Below, piece by piece: positions 38,592 through 49,921 of a DNA stretch of 64,000 nt (positions are counted from its first letter, which is position 1; every line of letters begins with the position of its first letter). The translations under genes and the position numbers were made by a program. The notes beneath the pieces were generated by a model. That model was not told the origin of the DNA, did no database searches, and saw only the letters and a program-made list of their open reading frames with translations. The DNA lies in contig CM067532.1 in NCBI GenBank assembly GCA_034509925.1, forward strand, positions 3,026,642 through 3,090,641. Direction: 5' to 3'. This stretch comes from Hirudinaria manillensis. Taxonomy: Eukaryota > Annelida > Clitellata > Hirudinida > Hirudinidae.

Positions 38592-40763
38592 TCAGTTTGA
38601 GTGATTGCTGTCATTGCCACCGCTATCAATAGTTTCGGATCTTCCAAGCAGACGATTAATATTTCTTCTTTCTTCTCTCAGCAAAGCCAATTTCATCTCA
38701 AGTTGAGCCATTTGTCTCCTGCATTTTTCATCCAGGCTGCGACTTTAGTAATATATAACCAGTTAACTTTACATTTGTGCAAAACATTATGATTAATTTT
38801 TAGCTACTTGTTTAGTATCAAATTTAGATCCATAATCATGCTGTAATTTTTTTTTTTTAAATTTGTGACTCTGATTATGAGCAATTGGCTAACAAAAGCA
38901 TTTTAGTCCAATTTGTTTCAAGTGGATAATATGAACAATAACAAAATAGGTATAATCTACCTCATTTGCTTCATTCTCCATACCGTCTCAAAAGCAAGTA
39001 ACAGGAAGAGCAGTCCAAAGATGATTGTCGTCACAAATATAACGACTGTCAGAAATGAGTGTCAAACAATCATTACAACCAATTATTCCTTTTTTATATT
39101 TAATTTGGTTCCACTTACACGACCAAGGAGTCTCACATTTGTTTTCTTCAGTACATCTAAAGTTATATCTCGTTTATAACAATAATTTACAATAAAAAGA
39201 CTTTACTCTGACTCACTCCTTCTGGGAAAGCAGTAATTCAAACTCCAATGTGTCAGATTTGTCAGGTGAAAAAATAGAAGAAAATGCCTGATAAATCTTT
39301 ACCATTTGTGCAAAAAACTGTAAAGCTGCTCACAAATACAGGTCCTTCCAGTAAATTCTTTGTCCTCAGTCTTGTCTGCGAATGAGGTGTCACAGACGCA
39401 CTGGTAGAAGCCCTGAAAGTTAACACAAATTGCATTCTGATTGCAATCATTTCTCTCCAAGTTAGAGTCGACCACAGCAAGAAAGGAGGAGTTGGTCTCA
39501 CATTCGTCATAATCTGCAATTATTCTACTGTTGAAAGCTTTGCCTCATACATTTTATAGTAATGCAGCACCTTCAATGTGGAAATTTTCGATGTAAGGCT
39601 CGTTTACAAACATTTTTGACAAGCCAATTTCCCCCTTGCTCCTAAATCAAGTGGGAAACCTCTAATATATGATTGAATTAGATTTTAAAATGTACAAGCA
39701 TTAACCCCTCAAGATGCTGTAGAACCATGTTGTTTATTATCTCAATGTCAGCCTCTGAGCAGTTTTTGTCCAGTTTGTAAAATATTGCAACAACGACTTG
39801 AATACCTCCCTTCATTGGTTCAAAATGTAGAACTCTGCTGGAAAGATAGCGGTTTGCCAGGGTAAGGAAAGCAGGTTTTGAGAAGGTAATATTTCTTCCA
39901 AGAACAATTTGATCAACCTAAAAAATACATTAATGACATTTATTGCTGCTTCACTCACTTCACTTCAATGGTAAGACCACAATGAAAACCAACACCATAG
40001 AAACTCAGCCGAATGACATTTTCCCAATAAGAGTCAGATGTCTTATTGTACATGAAGGTCGTATCGAACTTTAACGGTACGTGCTCGTATTTTCCAACTA
40101 TGAGAGTCATGTTGAATGTCACGATGTAAGCATTGGATCCTAAAAAGTTTTAGTCCATTTCAATATGAAATGGAAACACTTTCGAGTGAATTTTAACTTT
40201 CACTCAATAGAGCGTGTCAAATGCTATATCAAATGTCAAGTGCATGTCCATGATTAATTGGTTTAAAATAACATACCTGACAATAAGGATAACATTATAA
40301 ATGTCGAATTTGTCTCTTACTTTGGCAATGAGGCTGCTTCCCATAGATATCCCTCATTTTTCCACCCTCACAGGGAATAGCCATTGGACATTGTTGGGCG
40401 TACTTGTGGTACTGAAACACTCTTCCACAGCCATATGCTTTTCTGAAAATTCTCAATACTTTGTCAGGCTTATACTGATCTATGATGGATCTTGGTGCTT
40501 TATTTCGTGTCTTTCTTTTTATTATGTCATGTCCTAAATCTAAAAGTGAATCTCTTATTTCAATTTTCTCTTTTATTTATATTATTAGGACACCTTTGTT
40601 CTTACTTCCTTTCATGATCGAAGTTGCAGTTTTTGCTAAAGCTGGCTGAGTTAGTGATGGCTGTAACGTGGTTGAAGTATGGATGATATGGCCATCGCAA
40701 ACTAGTGGATGGAATTCTGTTGCGTAAAACTTCACTCAATGTCGTGTGTTCCGCTGTAATCAT
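38592..40763 (-). CDS. single-pass membrane protein with SEA-like and EGF-like domains
   Basis: Minus-strand exons, 5' to 3', as I read them: about 40602-40763, 40321-about 40539, 39964-40139, 39706-39917, 39571-39641, 39303-39513, 39217-39287, 39119-39168, 38961-39045, 38592-38736. Extracellular part: a Cys-containing segment (KAYGCGRVFQYHKY), a SEA-like stretch (MKGGIQVVVAIFYKLDKNCS onward), then an EGF-like domain starting DYDECETNSS with NQNAICVNFQGFYQCVCD, the calcium-binding pattern. A hydrophobic segment VVIFVTTIIFGLLFLLLAF is followed by basic KQMR and a short charged tail ending NDSNHSN. Phases agree across most junctions. They do not agree between 39303 and 39287, nor at the first intron, so an exon boundary is wrong or missing there. 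Family-level name uncertain; function probably adhesion or surface matrix. Confidence 0.6.
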
Positions 40764-41147
40764 CCCATCGCGCTTTTTGATCAATCAATCAAACATCATT
40801 TTTATGTATAAACATTTGCATAAAGATGAAGGTCGGCAAAATCCAGCCCTTCCACCGCGATATTTAATAAAGCATAAGTCTTTAATAATACTTTAGTATT
40901 TGCAGCACTAGGAAAATTCGGTGTCTTGACAATTTGTATTTGCAAATACAAATTACTAGTGATCAAATTTCATTAAATGATGTTCGCTTTCGATAATATT
41001 AATTATTAAATTGAAACGTGACTTATTACAAAAATTTATTAAAATTTGTTACATTAAATATGAAACTTTCGTTAACAAAACGTTGTGATAGTACTACATC
41101 AGGAAAGGGAAATTATTAAAGTTTTAGTGGGATTCTGCTTTAAAGTT
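40764..41147. promoter_or_regulatory. divergent promoter region, SEA/EGF gene and 14-exon gene
   Basis: About 380 bp between two starts pointing away from each other. AT-rich; no specific motif claimed. Confidence 0.35.
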
Positions 41148-44100
41148 ATGGCAACGACTAACTCTTCGCAGACGCGCGAAAATGAGGTTCAGGATCAGAG
41201 TTTCTCAAAAAAAGAAAAGCCAAGTGGAAATGAAATGGGTGATTAAATTTATTTACCAACACCGGATTTATGTTAAATTCTTAAAATTTATCTTAATAAT
41301 TCACTTGACACATATTGTTTGCCATTATTTGTCTAGAAACGAACTTCCTGCTCAATTTATTCGGAGATCTAGACGAATATGCTCGCGGAGAAGTTGGAAT
41401 TTTTATTTTCATGGAAATTATCAGTTTAATAAAAATACTTCAATCTAATTTAGATAACTGCAGAAAGTTTGGAAAAGCTGAAGCAAGTCGCTCTGAATTT
41501 GAGGTTGTGAAGTTCTGCTTTTAACTCTGGCATTCACCATAAGATTCTCCTGGAAAATATTGTGCTCTAAAACAAAAATCAGCAGCTCCGTTATTTTTTC
41601 CAAAATAATCGTAACTATAGCATTTGAATATTTCAGTCCTTATTTTCCTCGGTTATCGGATGAAAGCCTCTCTGAAATTGATGACATCATCTATAAAAAT
41701 GATGACACCCCCCTTGAAGAGACCTCCAGTTAGTTAATTTTTCAGTTTTATATATGGATATGAAAATGTATAAAACACAAATCGCTTCTAAATCATTAGG
41801 TACTGCGTCAAAAGATTTGTTGAATCTTTTAATCGAGAAGTATTTTGGGCCATTCCACAACATTTACTCCCATTTGGTATGAGCAAGTCACTACGTATTG
41901 CATTGCATTATAGCGGATGATTCCCAAAACGTTCAATTACTTAACATAATGCTGGCCTTACAATGCTTTATGCTGAAGGGTGGCATAGATAAATTGACTC
42001 AGAGTTTCTTTAGCCTGTGACAACTATGCCCCACAAGCATATTTGATGGAACCAGAAAACATTATTATGCATTTAAAAATGTTGTTATTGGAGTGCTTAA
42101 GAAACAAAAACATTCAAGTGCAGTGTTACAGTCTGTCTATTAATTTATTTAGCACAGAAAATGGCCGACTAATGATGAAGCAGCAGAAATGTGGGAATTC
42201 CATATATATTCCTCGTATGCAGAACAACAAAAATAATTACAGTGCACATATCATGTAGACCTTATTTTAAAAATTTATGGCACTGCATTAACCTCTAATT
42301 CTTAGACCTGCCAAAGGATTTGCCGCACATTAGTGTCGAGAAACTTTGATTAAAGCTGCTTATAGTTAAATCAAAACTAAGCAATAATAATAGAAAATTA
42401 TATAATATTTCTGCCTCTCCGCGATTAGTAGCTAATTTGATCATTTTGTGGAGTGTTTTATAAAACTTTTATTTCATGTTAGATCCGGACGAACATTGAA
42501 CAAAGATGTAGAGTGGTAGACGTGTTCCTGCTTCAGTTGATTGAACATTCATCCAACAAATTGTTCTACCAAGCCAATCTGTTTAATCGCTACTGTGCTT
42601 TGAGCCAGTAAGATTTGAACAAGATGATTTTTCAGTTAACTTAAACCAATAATTATTTGTTTATTACTTCCTTTCTAATTAAAAAGAAGTACATAGTTAT
42701 TCAATTTTCTATCAGGACCATAAATATTTTGATAAAAGGCGGACATGTTTACGACATTTTCCGGGCATTAAAATTCCTTAAAGTTTATCTAAATAAACAC
42801 AGAAAAATGATGAGAAAAGACGTCAAAAAAAACCATCGTAAGAAATAATTAGAACTTTAGGATTAAAAAATGGATTTAATAAACCTGTGCCATTATTATT
42901 AAGATGAATAATTCAAATTTAGTATTTGCTTATGAACTCCTATATCTCTCAAATCTGAGAAATATACCTGAAGCCAAGCACCCTGAAGCTAAAAGAATAT
43001 CAACATGGTTATCCAAGCAAAGTAATAAATGGAAATTAATAAACATTAAAATAAATTTTGTAGAACATGCCACATGTTTTCCATACTTTACAATCACCTC
43101 CATCATCATTTGTCAGGTTTCATGTCTGTAACATAAAAACAAACTGTAATTTTAGGTAAGATCATATTTGATCAAATTATAATCAAAACAAACGATAGAC
43201 ATTACAAGACTGAAATACAAGCAATAGAAAAGCTAAATGAGGTATGCATTGTGTTTATATTTTACCACATTTAACCTGGACCACTGAACTCTTTCAAAAT
43301 TCCTTCAAGAGGACAAAATATGACGGAAGTTACTTGGAGCTAGTGGACAAACTTTTGCATTGGACAGCCAAGGTTGAGTATATTCATCGATACCTCTCAT
43401 CAGCTCAAACTGACTCTGAGAAATTACAACGCTTAAAGGGGCTGTTAACTATACGCACTGAAAAAACGCATCTGGTAATTTTATAAATGTTTTCCAATCA
43501 CATTACAACAATGGTCACATTTTCAATCATCTAAATGTAATACATAATATTAATCCAATAAAAACAAAATCAGATTTATTCAAGCTCAATGATTCATTTA
43601 TTCACTTGACAAATTATAATTTTCAGGCTGCGATAACTGTAACGGATTTTATATTTAGCACTTTATTCAGCTTTAATAGAAGTAGTTATGGATTCATTGA
43701 GGTAAATCACTAATACTTCCAAAAAATGATGAAAAATTAACAGTTTATTTGACAAAACAATTTGAATTTACGTATACAAAACTGAATGAATGAGGATTTC
43801 TAGCGACTAATAAACAATACTTTAATAGTTATTGAATTATAATTCTAATTATTATTCTAATTACACCATTAAAATTATTACAACTAGCAAATCCAATATT
43901 GCACATATTCGGATGATGAGCTGCGACTCATTGACAAGTACCATTGCAACGACATGGAGCCTTACATCGACGTATCGACAAGCTTGGATGATGTAAATAG
44001 CCATCTTACATCCAAAGACAATGAGGACTTAAATTCTGAAGATAAACATGACTTTATCATTGAAAAATTTCTGTTTTATGATCAATTTCTGAAGAGTTTA

Positions 44101-44666
44101 TATGTTTTGTCAAAAATATATGAAGCTGTTTCTAAGAGTAAAGACCTGGTAATGAGCTAGATATTGAAAATATTTGAAATAGTTGTAACAATATTTTGAG
44201 TTCATGCATTTTATAATTATAATTTATTAATTCATCTACAGATTAAAATAACTTTTCAAAATTTCAATCGTTTTTTTATAAGTTGGATCTATAAAGATCT
44301 CCTTCTCAAAATACTAACTAAAAAATCACAAAGTAAAAGTCTGCCATGGTGGTTTCGTACTGTATCGAAAAAATGGTAATATTATTTTTTATATGATTGC
44401 TGGTTTAAATGCCAACGTATAATTAAATGTTTTTGTTAGTCCCTTCATATTCCTTCCAAATGGCCACGAGTACTTACTCAGTGATATAAGTAAACTGTTG
44501 AATGGGGAAGAAATTAGTGATGTAAGTGTTTTATTAATTCTTTAAGCATGTATTACCAAGGAAGTCCTTAACTGAACTGACTAAACCTTCAAATTAGTCA
44601 CTTATTTAAATTTATTTCTAGGTAAGTCGGGAGAGACTGTATTATGCCATATCTAAATGGCCATAG
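41148..44666 (+). CDS. unrecognised 14-exon protein of about 540 residues
   Basis: Exons: 41148-41238, 41337-41503, 41637-41728, 41800-41876, 42483-42607, 42716-42837, 42923-43021, 43156-43241, 43310-43474, 43627-43701, 43888-44148, 44242-44375, 44440-44521, 44622-44666. All junctions but one are phase-compatible; between exons 2 and 3 the frame needs a donor 8 bp further (41511). Start MATTNSSQTRENEV; end LYYAISKWP. The composition is helical, Leu/Ile/Lys-rich, with no signal peptide or membrane segment. Segments such as RCRVVDVFLLQLIEHSSNKL and GGHVYDIFRALKFLKVYL suggest a helical-repeat (HEAT/ARM-like) or scaffold protein. An acidic stretch lies around SHLTSKDNEDLNSEDK. The consistent splicing makes it a credible gene. 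I do not recognise the family and give no function. Confidence 0.7.
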
Positions 44667-45048
44667 GAGAAGATCAGTAATAAGATGAAGAATGAAAGCA
44701 CATCACTGAAGCCCATTTTTGCATAGATATATAAATTTCAAAAAATATTCTCTTCGTTAATAAGCTCATCGCCATGTTATTAAGATGAATAGTTTGAAGT
44801 AATAAACTTTAAAACAGTAATTATGCAGCAAATTAATTAATCACCTAATTTGTTTTAAGACAATTGGTCTCTGGATTGTAAGGCCTAAAGAGTGCATGTT
44901 TTTTCTAAACAATTTCCACAGACCTATTTTATATTATTTATTAATATTCAAAACCATGCATTATGGAAGTAGTTTTGCTGCACAGATGATGACCATATAA
45001 ACTAGTGGTAGTAAACAATTTAATATTCGTTCTTAAACTTGGAAGCAG

Positions 45049-46924
45049 TGAAGATAAAAAAGAAGCCATCAGAAACAGATGCGACGGAGTTGATGATTCA
45101 ACTCTTGAAAGATCAGCACTGAAATGCCAAAAAAATTGTTTTGGAGCTGATAGGCGCAGAAATTATCAGTCCGAAATGTTCACAGGCTTTTCAATCTGGA
45201 CGAAATACCGTCGATTTCCAGCCAAGAGGTATATCGTACAGGGTAGGATTAGGGCAGAGTTAGCTTAAGCATTCAGATACTAAAGATTTCAACGTGTGAA
45301 TTAGATTTCCCCAAACACTCACACTTTTCGTTAATAATAATTTAACAATTCGTTTATAGTTCGATCAAAATGTTTGGCAAAAAAGGTCGAGAAACAACAG
45401 GCAAAAAAGCAGAAAGGCACGTCATTACTTTAAATTTTGAAACTTTTTGATAAAACACTTGTTAATCCTTAATATTTTGATCTATCTTATTTATTACATG
45501 TATCACAATTGCTATATAAGTTTCTTGAATCTTCTACATAACTGGCTTTGAAAAATAAATCTTAAATAGTTTATATCAGGCAGTTTGAGGAATTATTTGA
45601 AATAAAATTTGCCTTGAAGCTTAAAGTTTAATATGAACCATTGCAACCGAGCTCCCATTGATATTTTTAAAGGTGTGCTTGTCATTCTTTGATTTAAAAT
45701 TTCTTCTATGGTCGTGCGTAACGAGGGCAATCCCTTTTTGTCCCTATAAAATAACGTTACACTTTAAGGTCTACGTGCTTGTTGAAAGACGTCTTTGTCC
45801 GTTTAGGAATTGGACATTTTGAGCCTGAAAAGGCTGTGCCTGTGCTCCTCCGGAAATTTTATGTCTGAAAAGTTCGTGGAAATTTTTTCTCTGAAAATAT
45901 TCTGTTTGTGGACATTTTGTGCCTGAAAGGGTTCTGTGCTTCAACGGACATTTTGACTCAAGGTATGAAATTGCTGAATATTCCTATTTTTCAGCATTGG
46001 GAAATATATTCGTAAACTATGAAGTAACCAACTTTTAAAGTCATTTTTCTGTATTTACCTTTATTTGAAATGGTCTTTGTTACTGTATTATTATTATTTT
46101 CTAACTTTACTCACTTTTAGGGTCTTATTTTAATGTTTTACGATAATTTATGCATTAGGATGGACAGAAAAGGAAAGTTTTATCTAAGGAGGATCGAGTC
46201 CAAGAAGCTTCCAACCCTGCCTGTTGAGCCTCGTGCCCTAGCTTTTATGGAAAAGTGTAAGCACGGCCATTGCAAGAGCTCGACAAAGGTAAAAAAAATT
46301 CTCATTTTGAGAAGCTAAATTAATTAAGCCTAGTGGCTATTTAGTTAATTTATTTTAATTTATTTGGATACCACTAGTGTTAAGTTCTGTCCGCTACTAG
46401 GCGGTATACAACAACTAGCGTCACTTATATTGAAGTGACTTAAGCCAGAAGTATGACATTTCAGGAAGAAGTGAAAGGGCTTTTATCAAGACTGATATTT
46501 CCGCGTGGATGTGGGCAAGGAAAATGTGAAGTGAACCTCCAATCTTTCTCCCATGTACTCGAGCACCAACTTGGAACGGGACACTGTTAGTATCTTGATT
46601 TCATCTTAAAATGTTTTACTTATTTTTGTGATTAAAATTTTCTCAAGTTAAGTACTTTCAGAGATGCATTTACATTTACATTTACATTTACATGATGCAA
46701 ACACATATTGCATTTATATTTTTATAGATAAGCATTCCTAGGATTGAAATTTCCTAATTCTAAATTTGTTTGTCACTCTCGCAGGCCCAGCTTTGCCTTG
46801 GGCATGTCCTCTCTGCTTTATTTCCTGTACTGATGAGGACGACTTTGACAACCACCTGAATCACGCCCATGCTTGTTCGATTTGCAAACGTTTGTTTGCC
46901 ACTGTCACCAGCCAGAGGCTGTGA
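45049..46924 (+). CDS. small Cys/His zinc-finger protein, with an in-frame TGA near its 5' end
   Basis: Exons: 45049-45228, 45360-45420, 46159-46288, 46465-46585, 46785-46924, all with matching phase and good splice sites, ending TGA at 46922-46924. The N-terminal exon reads through TELMIQLLKDQH, then a TGA at 45120-45122, then NAKKIVLELIGAEIISPKCS in the same frame. The next exon is basic (KKVEKQQAKKQK). If translation starts at the ATG at 46160 the product is 129 residues and avoids the stop. C-terminal features: paired short Cys motifs CKHGHC and CGQGKC, then CPLCFISCTDEDDFDNHLNH (a C2H2-like finger) and CSICKRLF. Nucleic-acid or protein binding is likely; the family is not recognised. Confidence 0.6.
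45800..45968. repeat. degenerate tandem repeat with GGACATTTTG...CCTGAAA motif
   Basis: Three to four imperfect units of roughly 45-55 bp, each with a variant of GGACATTTTGTGCCTGAAA. Inside an intron of the zinc-finger gene. Confidence 0.6.
46669..46694. repeat. (ACATTT)n hexanucleotide
   Basis: Four units of CATTTA, in an intron of the zinc-finger gene. Confidence 0.85.
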
Positions 46925-47677
46925 AAATACTCTGTATTTGTTGTACTTTGAAAGATTCGCACTCGTATGACTGTAGTAATAAAAATGAGGTAAACTATTC
47001 AAAAATTGATCTTGAGAATCAGTTTGACCGAGAGTCGCTTAATCCTGCGCGAATGTGAAGCTATTGGCATGGCCAGGGGATGATTTTCGAGAGTTGTAAC
47101 TTTGACAGTATTGACTTTTATGTTAGACTAGTAGGAGAACGCTTCACATAAAGAGCCTCTATGCTCTATAAATAACACTACAAACTGTAAGTCCGGACTT
47201 TGGAAGCTGTTAGAGGGAGATCAGGTCGGAGCTAAATGATCCATTTACTCGATTACTTGGTTAAGTCGAATAGCTTTTAGCCTGCTCGATTAGTAATTTA
47301 AATAAAGACTTTTCGGACAATGGAATCAAAGTTATGCCCCTACAGTAGAACAGTAATGGAAAGGTGGTAGGTGATAGTATTCAAATTCAATTTGAGGACA
47401 AGGTTGCTGTGATAAACAATGATCAAAGTTTGAGTATACAATCGATTTCCCCATGCACACTGCCTTCATTCACTTGACTTATTCATTGCTTTGGATTGCC
47501 TAATTGGTAAACTTTATGGTAATGTATGATTATTTTGCTTGACTCCTCAATGAATTTCAAACTACTTTCATAAATATTTAAATATCATTAACAAAGTGAG
47601 TCGACTGGTAACTTCAGTTCGATTTGAAAAAATATTGAATTTGAAGGTTAAAATTATTGGATATGTTTCTGGTTGAC
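46925..47677. other. non-coding stretch up to the right junction of the inserted block
   Basis: AT-rich, no gene recognised. Recognisable TAF2 homology resumes at about 47678, inside exon 4. Confidence 0.4.
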
Positions 47678-48404
47678 ATATGTCAGGACAAGGAACATTC
47701 AAGGTGAAGTGTTTATATTATAGTAATAATTAAATGTAATTATCTGCTGCAAAGCACCAACATTTTTAGTAATTTAGTTTTAATTATTCATAATAGTAAT
47801 GCAACCATTTGTGCCTCATTTATTGAATTTAAGAATTGCAAATTTTTTTTTGCAGACACAACATTGAAAGTTTTGAAAACTGCCACAAGGATGTCGTATC
47901 AGAAGTCAATCCAGACAACGGCAAGGGAGAAATTTGCATCCTCATTCCTGAGGAACTTCAGAGTTCCATTTTAGGTTTGACTGAAAAAATAACAATAAAA
48001 ATAAGCAAAAAGAAATTTTGTGATTTAAATGAATTTAATGAATATTTCAATTAATATTACTATTAATGTTCCCAGAATTGAAATCTTTTCAAGTGATAAT
48101 TGAATTTTCTTTGGTGAAACCAAAGGGTGGCTTGAAATTTGTGACCAAAGATTCTGACGGATCACCACTCGAGAAAGTTTATCTTTTCAGTTGCGGACAC
48201 GAAAATTCATCGAGGTTTGTAGTTTGTTTGCTACTGCTTTGTTGAGCCAAGATTTGTTTCAAATTATCAACTTAAATTGTGCCTTAATTGATTTATTGAT
48301 ATTGAACCCTTACTGACAATAGATGCAATAATTACCAGCTACAAAGCATGAAATAATAGGTGTTATGCTAAAGTGGAAATGCACCTATCTTAACAGCAAA
48401 TATA

Positions 48405-48500
48405 ATTATCACAATCAGAATATAAATATAATCATCACAATAAGAATATAAATATAATTATCACAATCAGAATATAAATATAATTAGCACATTCAGAATA
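48405..48500. repeat. 26-bp minisatellite, TAF2 intron 6 (copy 2, first unit)
   Basis: Unit AATATAAATATAATTATCAC plus AATCAG, about 3.5 copies. The same minisatellite is at 49870-49921 and 54808-54968 in the paralogous introns with different copy number. Confidence 0.85.
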
Positions 48501-49869
48501 TATTCTTAGAAATTAAGCTGAAACCATAAAACTCTTAAACATATTCATTTGGATTATCCCCCAATTAATCATAATATTGTTGCAAGACTATAAATTAAAT
48601 AAATGCTTTTAAATTGTTTATATTTGCATAAAAATAGCAAAATGTCACATGTAGCTCAAATGCTTGGGCTGCTTATTATACAAATTGCTTATTGCAGTTG
48701 ACAGATCAATACTGTCAATACTGGAAATTGTTGTTGACAATTCTAGATGGCAGCACCAGGAACTGCCTGGTAGGTATTCTGCCAGGTAGGAGCACTTTGT
48801 AAATGATAAAATGACCAATGAAGACATGCTCTGATATTCTATTAGGATGCACGAGGCAATGTAAATGTTCGACCAATTTCTGTTGCATAAAAAAAAAGTT
48901 GCACTTCAATAAATTCCGACAAAATATATTCCTCCTAATTTAATTAATTATACAAACTAATAATTTCATTTGCCAGCATTAATTTTGTTCGACGCGTTTA
49001 CTTTCCAACAGGTTGTGGTTTCCGTGCATCGATTTCATATTCTGAGGTTTGCACCTGGAAGTTGGAATATGCAGTGAACCGCGACAACATGACTGCGTCT
49101 CTTGCGGGGAACTGAACGGGGACCATCCAATCTTCCGACTTGAGGCAAAAAGATTACCACTATTACCTCTCCGTGCCAACTGCTGCTCCTAACATTGCTC
49201 TCGCCGTTGGGTATGGATGCGATTCTTTTTGATTTCAATTGATTTTAATGGAAAATAATATTAAGTTGTTTGTTTGAGTTTTTTTGGTCAGTAATTTATA
49301 TTTAATTTAAGGTTTATTACTTGGTTTATTTTTAATTATTAGTTTTATTATAACTGCTGTTAATGTGATGGATTAAACTGAGGTTTAACCAATTTGCTTT
49401 AATATTGTTTTATATCATTGTTGTGGCTAAATTTGTATTTAATGTTTGTTTGGATAAAAAATACAATAAAAATAAGCATAAATAAATTTTGTGATTTCAA
49501 TGAATTTAATGAATATTTCAATTAATATTAATATTAATGTTCCCAGAATTGAAATCTTTTCAAGTGATAATTGAATTTTCTTTGGTGAAACCAAAGGGTG
49601 GCTTGAAATTTGTCACCAAAGATTCTGACGGATCACCCCTGGAGAAAGTTTATCTTTTCAGTTGCGGACACGAAAATTCATCGAGGTTTGTAGTTTGTTT
49701 GCTACTGCTTTGTTGAGCCAAGATTTGTTTCAAATTATCAACTTAAATTGTGCCTTAATTGATTTATTGATATTGAACCCTTACTGACAATAGATGCAAT
49801 AATTACCAGCTACAAAGCATGAAATAATAGGTGTTATGCTAAAGTGGAAATGCACCTATCTTAACAGCA

Positions 49870-49921
49870 AATATAATTATCACATTTAGAATATAAATAT
49901 AATTAGCACATTCAGAATATA
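49870..49921. repeat. 26-bp minisatellite, TAF2 intron 6 (copy 2, second unit)
   Basis: About two units of the same 26-bp repeat as at 48405. Confidence 0.8.
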
